DNA from: Luteimonas mephitis DSM 12574
Lineage (GTDB): Bacteria; Pseudomonadota; Gammaproteobacteria; Xanthomonadales; Xanthomonadaceae
DNA length: 64,000 nucleotides
Direction: 5' to 3'
NCBI RefSeq assembly: GCF_000422305.1
Contig: NZ_KE383816.1
Location: forward strand, 484,566-548,565
Shown: positions 15,656 through 23,319 of the stretch, in pieces
Numbering within the stretch: position 1 is the first letter of the stretch
Layout: the number at the start of each line of letters is the position of its first letter
Position numbers and translations under genes: made by a program
The notes under the pieces: model-generated
Databases searched by the model: none
The model's input: only the letters and a program-made list of their open reading frames with translations
Told to the model about the DNA's origin: nothing

Positions 15656-16225
15656 ATGAAGAACTCAATCGCGATAAAGGCTGTAGCCCTCAGCATGGCT
15701 CTCATGCTTACGTCGGGTTGCGATCAAGAAGTCAAGGAGGGGACGGCACACGTCAAGCTGACGATACCCGGGCTGTTGGAGCTGGAGAATACGATCAAGT
15801 ACGGAAAGAAGCAGGAGAAACTGCATCTTTTCGAGATGAGCGCGGCCGCCATAGTTGCACAAAGCTCCGTCAGGCTGAGCACAACGAATGCGGAGATTCC
15901 GGATCAGACAACGCTGGCTACGCTTTCCGTACTGGATTCATCAGGAAACGTAGTTGAGGCTCACACGTTTGCCGCCTCCGTACAATCGGGCATGGGCAGG
16001 TTTGCCAACCCCGCGCAAGTGGAGAACTGGGTCAACAACATCGACGTTCCTGACGAGGGGGCATTGAAGATCTCCGCCTCGAACATCGAGATCACGCCCC
16101 CGCATGAAGGCACCTACTCCGCCACCAACACAATGGTCATTGATGGCCAGACGATCGCAAGCGCAACGGCATCTCGAACGGTGGATGGACCGGGCGGTCC
16201 AAAGCCCCCGACCGATCCGAAGTAG
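15656..16225 (+). CDS. hypothetical lipoprotein
   Basis: A 189-residue protein with AAAGGAG seven bases before the ATG. It begins MKNSIAIKAVALSMALMLTS then GC, a lipoprotein signal. The mature part is hydrophilic with a predicted beta pattern (TLATLSVLDSSGNVVEAHTF, GTYSATNTMVIDGQTI) and a Pro/Gly-rich tail. No family recognised. GC is lower than in the flanking core genes, suggesting transfer. Only three bases separate it from the next gene, so the two form an operon. Confidence 0.75.
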   Translation: MKNSIAIKAVALSMALMLTSGCDQEVKEGTAHVKLTIPGLLELENTIKYGKKQEKLHLFEMSAAAIVAQSSVRLSTTNAEIPDQTTLATLSVLDSSGNVVEAHTFAASVQSGMGRFANPAQVENWVNNIDVPDEGALKISASNIEITPPHEGTYSATNTMVIDGQTIASATASRTVDGPGGPKPPTDPK

Positions 16226-16228
16226 ATC

Positions 16229-17200
16229 TTGCTCAGGGCGATAGCCAGAGCGCTCTTCTCGCGGGGGGTACGGGCTACGCCTGTACCCGCCCTTCTGGTT
16301 GGCTTTCTGGTGGCCGTCTTCTTGTCGGGCTGTGCAAGTCTGGATGACAAGCTCGTTGAACACCAAGACGACTTCGTTGCGAGAAGGCACTTCATCAGGG
16401 AGGGCCGCCTACCGTTCTTCCCTGTCGTCAAGTGGGTGCGATCCGGCTACGTCAACAAACCGTCGGAAGGCAAAATACGAGCGATGAAGACACGCCAGCT
16501 GTTCGAGATGGAGGCGGGGGAGAAGAGTCGTTCAGTTGTTTGGCGGATTCATGCCAGCGAGGCTTTCGGTAGCGAGTTCATCGATATGGCAGCGCCATTA
16601 CTCACTGACGTTACCGAATACATCACGGAGTTCAGCCTCGCTCCGCCCCTGGATATCCAGATCGACGTGATCCTCGTCGATGCCGACCTCCCCGCAAGGG
16701 CGTCGTTTCTGGACTATTACGTTTCCAAGCCGAGACTTCGATTCTGGCTCCCCCTTGCCCTGGAAGGAAGCAATGAGTCGATTACGGCGCAGGTCCTGGA
16801 CGGCCTTGAGGTCATTCCACATGAGCTGGTGCATTTCCGGAATGGCACGCGCGGAAAGAAGCCCGGCACGACCGGGTTGATTGCAGAAGAAGCATCGGCA
16901 TATGCGGCCGGCGAGTGCTGGAAGCTGTGGCGAATGAGGCATGATCCGAAAATGAGCATGACTGTCTTCGCAAAGTCCCTGCCCGACCTGGCTGAAGCCA
17001 GGCGCCTGTTCGACCGGTACGGGCCTACCGTGCTGGGGTACATCGCCGCGAATAGATCCCTGTACTTCCCTGACAAGACAGGGAAGCTGGAGATCGATGG
17101 TTCAAACGTCGAATCCCATTACGCGAGATGTGAGAGGCTTATTGCTAACCCCTCCATCAAGGGCGTTTGGAAGTCCGGCAATGACGCGGGCGATAGCTGA
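16229..17200 (+). CDS. lipoprotein with HEXXH metalloprotease motif
   Basis: A 323-residue protein. The start is a TTG at 16229, three bases after the previous stop; no ATG fits upstream of the signal (ALLVGFLVAVFLSGC, lipid-modified C35). The body contains VIPHELVHFRN with HELVH at 198-202 and IAEEASAYAAGEC about 18 residues later, which would supply the third zinc ligand of a gluzincin-like site. Predicted membrane-anchored zinc protease of unknown target. Co-transcribed with the preceding lipoprotein, which might be its partner, substrate or inhibitor. Lower GC than core genes. Confidence 0.7.
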   Translation: MLRAIARALFSRGVRATPVPALLVGFLVAVFLSGCASLDDKLVEHQDDFVARRHFIREGRLPFFPVVKWVRSGYVNKPSEGKIRAMKTRQLFEMEAGEKSRSVVWRIHASEAFGSEFIDMAAPLLTDVTEYITEFSLAPPLDIQIDVILVDADLPARASFLDYYVSKPRLRFWLPLALEGSNESITAQVLDGLEVIPHELVHFRNGTRGKKPGTTGLIAEEASAYAAGECWKLWRMRHDPKMSMTVFAKSLPDLAEARRLFDRYGPTVLGYIAANRSLYFPDKTGKLEIDGSNVESHYARCERLIANPSIKGVWKSGNDAGDS

Positions 17201-17280
17201 CTATTGCCTTTGCTTCCCGGAGCCGTGCCCGGGCTTCCGGAGCAAAAAAAGTTGGCCCTGACACCATGTTCCCGTTGCAT

Positions 17281-17666
17281 TCAATCTGCGGCTTGCAACC
17301 AGCGGCCTGCGGCTTCGGCCGTGTCCTCCGGATGCGTATTGAAAGCGATGGCCGCGTCGGGCACGGCTTTGTGGACAACGTTGAGGACGCGCTCGAAAAG
17401 CGACAGGCTCCTGGAAGGGAGCCTGAGCCCGGCGCCGATCACCACGCAGTCGTAGCGTGCGCCGGCCAGTTGCTTCTCCAGCATGGGTCGGCGCGCTCGT
17501 CGGGCGGAATCATGCAAACGTCCACCTTCCAGCCCCGTTCCGCGATGGAGGCCACCGCGATCTCGATACCCGCGTTGATCTTGGCCGCATCGAGGCCCGG
17601 CGGAATAGCGGGATCGGAAAGATCCACGGTCTCCGGTTCCTGACCGACGAAAAGTATGCGCGTCAT
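17281..17666 (-). pseudogene. frameshifted conserved hypothetical gene
   Basis: From the ATG at 17666 the frame reads MTRILFVGQEPETVDLSDPA, ...GIEIAVASIAERGWKVDVCM and IPPDERADP. It then loses similarity at about 17485, where the adjacent frame continues MLEKQLAGARYDCVVIGAGL, ...SLFERVLNVVHKAVPDAAIA and FNTHPEDTAEAAGRWLQ. Joining the frames gives a coherent Rossmann-like protein of about 128 residues, a type I recall as a conserved hypothetical. A one-base deletion next to the CC of GACCC explains the break. It may be a real mutation or a sequencing error. Confidence 0.65.
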
Positions 17667-17711
17667 GTCGTAGCCTCCCTCGGTGACGGACTGAAGAACG
17701 GGGTCTGACTG

Positions 17712-17770
17712 AAGAACGGGGTCAGGTTCACTTCCTGTTTCCGATAAGAAGTGAACCCCACCCCCTTCTT
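17712..17770. repeat. 59-bp inverted-repeat mini-element
   Basis: AAGAACGGGGTCAGGTTCAC TTC, a loop CTGTTTCCGATAA, then GAAGTGAACCCCACCCCCTT CTT. It is almost identical to 22672-22730. The right edge joins exactly to the truncated DUF922 sequence (GCGCGTTGTTGCC). Confidence 0.85.
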
Positions 17771-17771
17771 G

Positions 17772-17894
17772 CGCGTTGTTGCCGGTGACCGGGTAGTGCT
17801 CCAGCACCTGCGTGATCTCCACGCCGTCAACGACGGGCGTATCGATGACCGGGGCACCTGCAAGCAGGAGCGCCAGACTGACTGCCTTGAACAC
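17772..17894 (-). pseudogene. 5' fragment of the DUF922 gene
   Basis: The same GTG start and signal peptide as the gene at 14207-14794, reading MFKAVSLALLLAGAPVIDTP, VVDGVEITQVLEHYPVTGNN and A. It then runs into the 59-bp hairpin and on in frame through unrelated sequence. The catalytic part is absent, so it cannot be functional. Confidence 0.85.
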
Positions 17895-18011
17895 ACATCA
17901 CCCCTTGGTTGGCGCCATGAAACCTGGTCCGCAGGTTCTTTCGCAGGACAGGTGCCGCGAATGATCCCGGGCATTGGATATCGTCCCTGACACCCATTCC
18001 CGTTGCAACGC

Positions 18012-18104
18012 AGGGTGGAACCGCCGCAGGCGATTCCGCCGGACAAAGCGGGACGATGCAGCCCGAAAGGCATGCGGCGGAAATCGCTATGCGGGTTCCG
18101 CCCT
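18012..18104. repeat. ~95-bp nested inverted-repeat element, copy 4
   Basis: AGGGTGGAACCGCCGCAGGC, GATTCCGCC, GGACGATGCAGCCCGAAAGG, CATGCGGCGGAAATCGC and GGGTTCCGCCCT; it differs from copy 3 at a handful of bases. Confidence 0.85.
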
Positions 18105-18182
18105 GCCGGGCCTGCGGGATCTACCCTTGCACGCGAATGGAAGTGAACCTGGCCCCGTTTTCGTGGCCAGTCAGTCCATCGC

Positions 18183-18761
18183 TCACGCCTCCTGCTTGAA
18201 GAGGTCCTGGAAGATCAAAGGCCCCCAGCTCTTGTCCGCACGCGCCTGCACCAGCGCGCCGCCCTCTTCGAACTTGCCGAGATGGACGGGCGCGAAACCG
18301 AGTTGTTCGGCCAGCGCCGCGACCGGCGCTGCGGCAGCTTCGTCGTCGCTCGACAGGAACACGACCCGCCGGCCCCCCTGGACACTCGGGTCGGAGGCCA
18401 GGGTGCGGGCGAAGAGATGATTGAAGCCCTTCACCAACCGGGCGCCCGGGAAGGCCTTGGCGACGACCGCGGAGGAGACGCCAAATCCGTTCATCGCGTC
18501 GATGATCGTCTTGCCCTGCCAGCTCGCCAGGCTCCTGGCGACCTCGCGATGCTGCTCGAAGGGAACGGCCAGGAAAATGATGTCCGCCTGGATGGCGTCC
18601 TGCATCGTCGCGGGGACGACCGTGGACCCGATCGCCTTCGCCTGCGGCGCCAGGGCTTCGGGCGGCCGCCGGCTGGCGACCGCGACTTCGAGGTTGTTCC
18701 GGGCAAAGGCACGGGCGAGGGCCTGGCCCACGGAGCCAAAACCGATGATTGCGTAGTTCAT
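18183..18761 (-). CDS. NADPH-dependent F420 reductase-like / NAD(P)-binding oxidoreductase
   Basis: A 192-residue protein from the ATG at 18761: MNYAIIGFGSVGQALARAFA has the GxGxxG dinucleotide motif, followed by VAVASRRPPEALAP (NADP-preferring basic residues after strand two), IIFLAVPFEQHREVA and KTIIDAMNGFGV. This is the F420H2:NADP oxidoreductase-like fold, common in bacteria that do not make F420, where the substrate is unknown. Divergent from the LysR gene, a pairing that suggests the regulator controls it. Confidence 0.85.
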   Translation of the reverse strand: MNYAIIGFGSVGQALARAFARNNLEVAVASRRPPEALAPQAKAIGSTVVPATMQDAIQADIIFLAVPFEQHREVARSLASWQGKTIIDAMNGFGVSSAVVAKAFPGARLVKGFNHLFARTLASDPSVQGGRRVVFLSSDDEAAAAPVAALAEQLGFAPVHLGKFEEGGALVQARADKSWGPLIFQDLFKQEA

Positions 18762-18891
18762 GTCGTTCTCCACTTCAGTGTCTGGATTGGGTGCGGTCCG
18801 TCCCGATCGGGGCCGGCTGCCCAACCCATCTGGCGCCCTTGACGCATCAATCCAATTGGCGAAACATCGCTGAGTACGATCTATTCTTTAG
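18762..18891. promoter_or_regulatory. divergent LysR/reductase promoter region
   Basis: The 130 bases between the divergent reductase and LysR genes contain the palindrome CCAATTGG at 18852-18859 in an AT-richer stretch (ATCCAATTGG ... TACGATCTATTC). LysR regulators usually bind such divergent intervals. The exact operator is an inference. Confidence 0.45.
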
Positions 18892-19791
18892 ATGCCGATG
18901 CTCGACAGCGTCACCATCAACCAGCTGCGCGCGTTCGTTGCGGTCTGCGACCAGGGAAGCTTCTCGGGCGCGGCGCGGACGCTCAGGCGTGCGCAGTCCG
19001 CCGTCAGCCATGCGATCAAGGCGCTGGAAAGCGCGTTCGACGTCGAACTGTTCGAGCGCAACACGCGCAAGGCGCAGCTCACCGCGGCGGGCCGCAGCCT
19101 CCTGCCGGACGCGCGGGCGGTGATTTCACGCACGGAAGAAATGAAGAACCGGGCCAATGCGATCGCCAGGGCCGGAGTGCCGCAGGTGTCGGTGGCGATC
19201 GATGCCTACTTCCCGCGCGCCCACCTGATCGACTGCTTGCGGGCGCTGCAGGAAGAGTTCCCCACCGCAGCGATCAACCTGCGGATCACGACCATGCAGG
19301 GCGGCGAGCATCTGGTGCTCGAACGGGTGTGTGCCCTGGCCGTCACGATCGCGAACGTGCCGGAGGTGAACCCGGACGCCGTGGAACGGCGCTGGCTATG
19401 CGAGGCGGAGATGGTGACGGCCTGTGCGCCATCCCATCCACTGGCTTCGACACCGAATCCCATCCCCATGGACGAGTTTGGCCGGCACATCCAGATCGTC
19501 GTGACGGACAACCAGCCCGGCGCGGAAAAGACCCAGCAGGGCATCGCCGGCAAGCGCCAGTGGCTGGTCAACGACCTCGGCGCCAAGCGTGATCTGCTCA
19601 AGGCCGGTCTCGGCTGGGGACACCTGCCACGGCACCTCGTCGGCGAGGATCTGGCGAGCGGACGACTCGTCGAACTCGAACGCCGCGCCTGGCACCTCGG
19701 CCCGCTGACGTTCATGACCTCGCAGCGCCGGGGCCACGACCTGTCCCCATGCGAGTCGCGGCTGGTCGAACTGCTTGGCGAGGTCACGTAG
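18892..19791 (+). CDS. LysR family transcriptional regulator
   Basis: A 299-residue protein. Residues about 5-64 are the LysR winged helix (INQLRAFVAVCDQGSFSGAA, RTLRRAQSAVSHAIKALE, ELFERNTRKAQLTAAGRSLL); the remainder is the periplasmic-binding-like effector domain. A second possible start lies two codons in (MLDS). Divergent from the F420-reductase-like gene, which it probably regulates. The TAG stop at 19789-19791 is formed by the first bases of a 95-bp inverted-repeat element. Confidence 0.93.
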   Translation: MPMLDSVTINQLRAFVAVCDQGSFSGAARTLRRAQSAVSHAIKALESAFDVELFERNTRKAQLTAAGRSLLPDARAVISRTEEMKNRANAIARAGVPQVSVAIDAYFPRAHLIDCLRALQEEFPTAAINLRITTMQGGEHLVLERVCALAVTIANVPEVNPDAVERRWLCEAEMVTACAPSHPLASTPNPIPMDEFGRHIQIVVTDNQPGAEKTQQGIAGKRQWLVNDLGAKRDLLKAGLGWGHLPRHLVGEDLASGRLVELERRAWHLGPLTFMTSQRRGHDLSPCESRLVELLGEVT

Positions 19792-19886
19792 GGCGGAACC
19801 GCCGAAGGCGATTCCGCCGGCTGCGGATCGAACGATGCGACCCGGAAGACATGCGGCGGAATCCGCTGCGCGGGTTCCGCCTTACG
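19789..19886. repeat. ~95-bp nested inverted-repeat element, copy 5 (best copy)
   Basis: Structure: TAGGGCGGAACCGCC (outer left), GGCGATTCCGCC (inner left), a middle TGCGGATCGAACGATGCGAC CCGGAAGACA, TGCGGCGGAATCCGC (inner right) and GCGGGTTCCGCCTTA (outer right). Outer arms GGCGGAACC/GGTTCCGCC and inner arms GGATTCCGCC/GGCGGAATCC-like pair independently. The element fills the whole gap between convergent genes and probably terminates both transcripts. Confidence 0.88.
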
Positions 19887-19888
19887 AG

Positions 19889-21022
19889 TCAGCCAGCTCT
19901 CATCAGGTTGCAGGCCTCGCGGATGAACGACAGCAGGCTCTCGATGTTGTTTCGATCGACCTTCCGTTCAGCGGATTGCCCGTTTCCACGCGGATTGAAG
20001 GACGCACTGCACAGAGCTTCAAGCTGCGAGGCCAGATCCGCCCGGTCTTCTCCCTCGAGATAGTCGAAGTGAACACGGACACGACCTTCGACGTTGATAC
20101 TGAGGAAACGACGTTCGTTGCCTGACGGTGCGATCCAATAGAGATTTGCTGTACTCGTCTTGAACCCCAGCCGGATGTTTGCCGCTTCAGACTCTGCTCC
20201 AAACAAGGAAACAATGCGCTTTACCTCATCGATCACAGCCGGCGCCCTGCGCTCGACCTCACTCATGAAGTCAGCGGCCGACGCCAGGCTCGAACCACGG
20301 CGGACCGCCGCTGCGGTCTCGTTGATGTGCTCCACCTCAACCTTGGCTTTCGGATTCTGGCCTTCAACCTTCACCCGCACGACCTGCCGCACTTCGGCCA
20401 GCACCGTGCCCAGCAGTTCCGGCACGACAAGCAAGTCGCCCGTATCGTTCTCCCTGTAGACGTTCAGGTCGATCATGGCGAGATCCCACTCGCTGGTGAG
20501 ATGGCGGGCCAGCAACGCCTGCGAAAGCCGCAATGCACGCGGGTCCAGGGCATCGCCCGCAATGATCAGCAGGAATTTCCCGGATTGCAGTGCGTCCGCC
20601 ACGTCTGACTCTTCCGGCGCATGCGGGGAAGCAGGCAACGGGGGCAGGTCTTCACGGTCGGCGTCCTGCAGCGAAAGCGCATAGTCCAGTACCTGCGCCA
20701 CGACTTCGCGACGCTTCTGCGGGTTGTAGGAGAGCTTGGTTTCGACGATGCCGATGCGGCCGTACGACGAGACGAGCAGGACGTCGATCGGGCCGGAACC
20801 AAAATTGGCCTCGACGCGCCATGGCAGCCAAACTTCTTCGGCTGTGATGCGTCCGGCTTCCTGGCAGGGCGCGATGACCAACTGCGGATTATCGAAAATG
20901 GCGTCCCGGAACCAGGTTTCCTGCAACCCCAGTTCACGCGCCAGGACGCGTTCGAATCGTGGCATGGGCGCGGCATGTTTGCCCGCGCTGACCGAGAACA
21001 ATTGAGTGCCGATGGACTTCAA
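19889..21022 (-). CDS. PD-(D/E)XK nuclease-like protein
   Basis: A 377-residue protein starting with TTG at 21022, preceded by TAGGAG. Residues about 75-115 read PIDVLLVSSYGRIGIVETKL then SYNPQKRREVVAQVLDYA. The spacing D...(V)ETK followed by an R/Q-rich helix matches the PD-(D/E)XK nuclease core, and VVAQVLDYA is typical of the helix after it. The C-terminal part (about 240-350) may bind DNA or a partner. Possibly a defence or repair nuclease; no methylase or helicase partner is adjacent. Function not established. Confidence 0.6.
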   Translation of the reverse strand: MKSIGTQLFSVSAGKHAAPMPRFERVLARELGLQETWFRDAIFDNPQLVIAPCQEAGRITAEEVWLPWRVEANFGSGPIDVLLVSSYGRIGIVETKLSYNPQKRREVVAQVLDYALSLQDADREDLPPLPASPHAPEESDVADALQSGKFLLIIAGDALDPRALRLSQALLARHLTSEWDLAMIDLNVYRENDTGDLLVVPELLGTVLAEVRQVVRVKVEGQNPKAKVEVEHINETAAAVRRGSSLASAADFMSEVERRAPAVIDEVKRIVSLFGAESEAANIRLGFKTSTANLYWIAPSGNERRFLSINVEGRVRVHFDYLEGEDRADLASQLEALCSASFNPRGNGQSAERKVDRNNIESLLSFIREACNLMRAG

Positions 21023-21077
21023 GCCGTTCTCCTACAAGACAGGCGAGGCTGACTTCTTGCCGACCTCTCCCAAAGCA

Positions 21078-21278
21078 AGAAGTGAACCTGATCCCGTTAT
21101 TGCGGCGACACATAGCGCCGGATGACGTAGGGCGGAACCGCTAAACGCGATTCCGCCGAATGCGGATCGAACGACGGCCAGAAAGACATGCGGCGGAATC
21201 CGCTGCGCGGGTTCCGCCCTACGAGGTCTTGCGCACGAATGGAGGTGAACCTGACCCCGTTCTTGACCCCGTTCTTGT
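21078..21278. repeat. two GTGAACCTGA(C/T)CCCGTT motifs flanking a 95-bp element (copy 6)
   Basis: AAGAAGTGAACCTGATCCCG TTATT at 21078, the 95-bp element at 21128-21221 (GTAGGGCGGAACCGC ... GGTTCCGCCCTAC), then GGAGGTGAACCTGACCCCGT TCTTGACCCCGTTCTTG at 21240-21278. The order element, GCACGAATGGA, motif repeats that of copies 3 and 4, so these parts behave as one composite unit. Confidence 0.8.
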
Positions 21279-21309
21279 ACAGCCTACCAGCCTGTTTTGG
21301 CGAGGCCAT

Positions 21310-22248
21310 CTACTGCCCCGGCTGAAACTGAAACTGCAATTGCTTCTGTCTCACATACCCAACCAGGCCATTGTTTGTCCGCACTTTGATCCACTTCCCA
21401 TCCCGTCCAGCAGTAAAGACCGAGTCACCGGATTGAAGCTTGTCGACGTTCGCCGAAAGGATGGAAGGCCCTGATTGCAGAACGATCGTTCCTCTTGAAT
21501 CAACAAGGATTGCCTTGTGTGTGAACTCATCACCGTATGCTTGTGGAGCAGAGTTGGATCGGACTTCTCTGTTCTCAGGTCGGCTCGCTTCGAATGGCTG
21601 GCTCGAACTGTCGTGATTGGTCGATTCGAGAGGGCGGCCCTGGGGAGCGACATCCATTGCGGGCAGTGACGGCTCTGTCTCCTCTTCCTGCCAAGCTACT
21701 TGTTCGACGGGCGCAGCGACAACACTCTCTTGAGATGTGGTTCGATGACCGCCATCGAAAGCGGAGCCAGATGCGCCCGCAGCGCCCAAGGCAAGCCCAG
21801 TCATGAAAAAGGGGGCCAGGAGGACGAACAGTGGCACGACAATGAGCGAAGCGAGAATGATCATCACACCGCTCACCGTATTACCTTGCGTGATGGCGAC
21901 GATCCCCAGCACCAAGGTGATCAGCAGGATAGGGCCGATAATCAGCCACATGCCGAAGCCGGCGACCGGAAGCATGGCGCCGGCGCAGGCGAACACCAGA
22001 AGGATCCACGAGGCAACCGAAGCACTGCTAGATTTCTTCCGGTGCCTTTCACTCGTATAGCGGGGTTCCGCCGCGAATACGATCTGCGGCGGCAGGTGCC
22101 GCTCCGCTGGAGCGGATTGCGCCACTTGCATTGGTACTTGCGGAGAGCGCGGCGGCATCAGATCACCGCTCATCTTCGTGCTGGTGCCGCAGCTACCGCA
22201 GAAGCTGGCCCCATCTGGTAGTCCCGTGCCACATTTCGTGCAGAACAT
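21310..22248 (-). CDS. zinc-ribbon membrane protein with C-terminal SH3-like domain
   Basis: A 312-residue protein. Residues 1-24 are a zinc ribbon, CTKCG...FCGSCG, with two CxxC pairs. Residues about 75-155 carry three hydrophobic helices (ASWILLVFACAGAMLPVAGF, MWLIIGPILLITLVLGIV, VMIILASLIVVPLFVLLAPF). A Ser/Glu/Pro-rich linker follows, then a bacterial SH3-like domain (ILVDSRGTIVLQSGPSILSA ... WIKVRTNNGLVGYV) ending in a Gln-rich tail. Looks like an inner-membrane protein with a periplasmic binding domain. Lower GC than neighbours. Function unknown. Confidence 0.75.
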   Translation of the reverse strand: MFCTKCGTGLPDGASFCGSCGTSTKMSGDLMPPRSPQVPMQVAQSAPAERHLPPQIVFAAEPRYTSERHRKKSSSASVASWILLVFACAGAMLPVAGFGMWLIIGPILLITLVLGIVAITQGNTVSGVMIILASLIVVPLFVLLAPFFMTGLALGAAGASGSAFDGGHRTTSQESVVAAPVEQVAWQEEETEPSLPAMDVAPQGRPLESTNHDSSSQPFEASRPENREVRSNSAPQAYGDEFTHKAILVDSRGTIVLQSGPSILSANVDKLQSGDSVFTAGRDGKWIKVRTNNGLVGYVRQKQLQFQFQPGQ

Positions 22249-22607
22249 GACGCATCCTCTCCCTTATCAAGTACCGGCTTGACGCCGCACACCCACTGGC
22301 TTGCGATCTGTGCTGAGACGAAACTTCAGCGACGTCTCTAGACGAAGAGAAACCATGCCGGTTATGGATCTGAAGCACCCCATCCATCCGCGCCTCCCCA
22401 GACGCGTAAGCGCGCGAACCGATGCTGGAAGGGTAGAGAACGCAGGGCAAGCCCGAAAAATTCCTAGAGGACTGCCCTCTCACGACACTTGATAGCCTCA
22501 AGAACGACGAACTCGCCCGAAGGCCCATCCTTGACGAAATGCTTGTTTTGAACGTGGCCGGGGCGGAAGCGAATTGCTAGGACGGGAGTTCTCAGCCCTC
22601 AGTTCTG

Positions 22608-22643
22608 CTCACCCGCACTTCGAATACCCACAATTCAAACAAG
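22608..22643 (-). pseudogene. 36-bp 3'-terminal fragment of nrdJb
   Basis: Matches 25391-25426 at 35 of 36 positions and encodes the same C-terminal CLNCGYSKCG-stop. The upstream coding side breaks exactly where the AAGAACGGGGTC motif begins. Confidence 0.85.
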
Positions 22644-22671
22644 AACGGGGTCAGGTTCACTTCCTGTTTCC

Positions 22672-22730
22672 AAGAACGGGGTCAGGTTCACTTCCTGTTT
22701 CCGATAAGAAGTGAACCCGACCCCCTTCTT
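22672..22730. repeat. 59-bp inverted-repeat mini-element, second copy
   Basis: AAGAACGGGGTCAGGTTCAC TTCCTGTTTCCGATAAGAAG TGAACCCGACCCCCTTCTT; it differs from 17712-17770 by a single base in the right arm. It is preceded by a direct copy of its left half at 22641-22671. Confidence 0.88.
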
Positions 22731-22752
22731 GCCTTCTCGGCTCCTGGCGGCA

Positions 22753-23319
22753 CTAATCGGGGGCTGCCGGTGTCTCCGGCCAATCCAGGCGAACGTTGAA
22801 TTTGCCGGACGAAGCGCCAAATTCGAGAAATCTTGGCACTTCTGTGAGTTCCTGATCCCCCACGAGTTGTCCGTCAACGTAAAAGCGAACCCTCTTTCCC
22901 GACAGGTCAGCCCGCGCCCGGAACTCGTGGCTCAATGGATACGGATGTGGAAGTCTGGTTTTGTGAATTACGTCTTGGGTTTCTTCTTCGACTAGTCGAG
23001 TCTCCGCATACATCTGGTCCAGTCGGGGATCGACCGACAGATGCAAGTAGTAGCCGAGGCCAGATTTGTCCGAATGATAGGAAACGAAGAATGTCGGGGC
23101 CCATTTTGCTGTTGGGCTGGACTTCTTGCGCTGCACCAAGAAGTCAATTGGTCCGTCAGATGCGTCCAGGAACATTCCGTTGCCGTATCCCGGCTCCACA
23201 TCCAAGCTCACTACCAGCGGCCGTGATTGACGAATGTCGGCGCTGTGCATCAAGGAGCAGCCGCCGATTCCCGCGCACAGCACCATTGCACTAATGGCCT
23301 GGATCGCAATTGTCCTCAT
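22753..23319 (-). CDS. hypothetical lipoprotein
   Basis: The ATG at 23319 has AAGGAG upstream. The 188-residue product begins MRTIAIQAISAMVLCAGIGG then C, a lipoprotein signal. The mature part is beta-rich (PTFFVSYHSDKSGLGYYLHL, LSHEFRARADLSGKRVRFYV, DGQLVGDQEL), suggestive of a jelly-roll or concanavalin-like fold. That is only an impression; no family recognised. Stands alone in the variable region. Confidence 0.68.
   Translation of the reverse strand: MRTIAIQAISAMVLCAGIGGCSLMHSADIRQSRPLVVSLDVEPGYGNGMFLDASDGPIDFLVQRKKSSPTAKWAPTFFVSYHSDKSGLGYYLHLSVDPRLDQMYAETRLVEEETQDVIHKTRLPHPYPLSHEFRARADLSGKRVRFYVDGQLVGDQELTEVPRFLEFGASSGKFNVRLDWPETPAAPD

Larger units (their letters stand above)
17771..18163. 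repeat. segmental duplication, copy B
   Basis: Second copy of 14680-15062: the truncated DUF922 start, leader, CCTGACACCC stretch, 95-bp element (18012-18104) and the GAAGTGAACCTGGCCCCGTT motif (about 18142-18162). Confidence 0.85.
17667..18182. other. repeat-rich region with duplicated DUF922 start
   Basis: No intact gene. It holds tandem CTGAAGAACGGGGTC units at about 17692-17727, the 59-bp hairpin at 17712-17770, then segmental duplication copy B (17771-18163). Confidence 0.7.
22249..22752. other. intergenic region with nrdJb fragment and motif repeats
   Basis: About 500 bases with no convincing gene; the long minus frame from 22528 lacks a ribosome site and family resemblance. It holds a 36-bp copy of the nrdJb 3' end (22608-22643), two direct 31-bp units AAGAACGGGGTCAGG... 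(22641-22671 and 22672-22702), and the second 59-bp hairpin (22672-22730). Confidence 0.65.

Noticed and set aside
22193..22528. A 111-residue minus frame upstream of the zinc-ribbon gene
   Set aside because: No ribosome site, runs into the start of the zinc-ribbon gene in another frame and has no family features.
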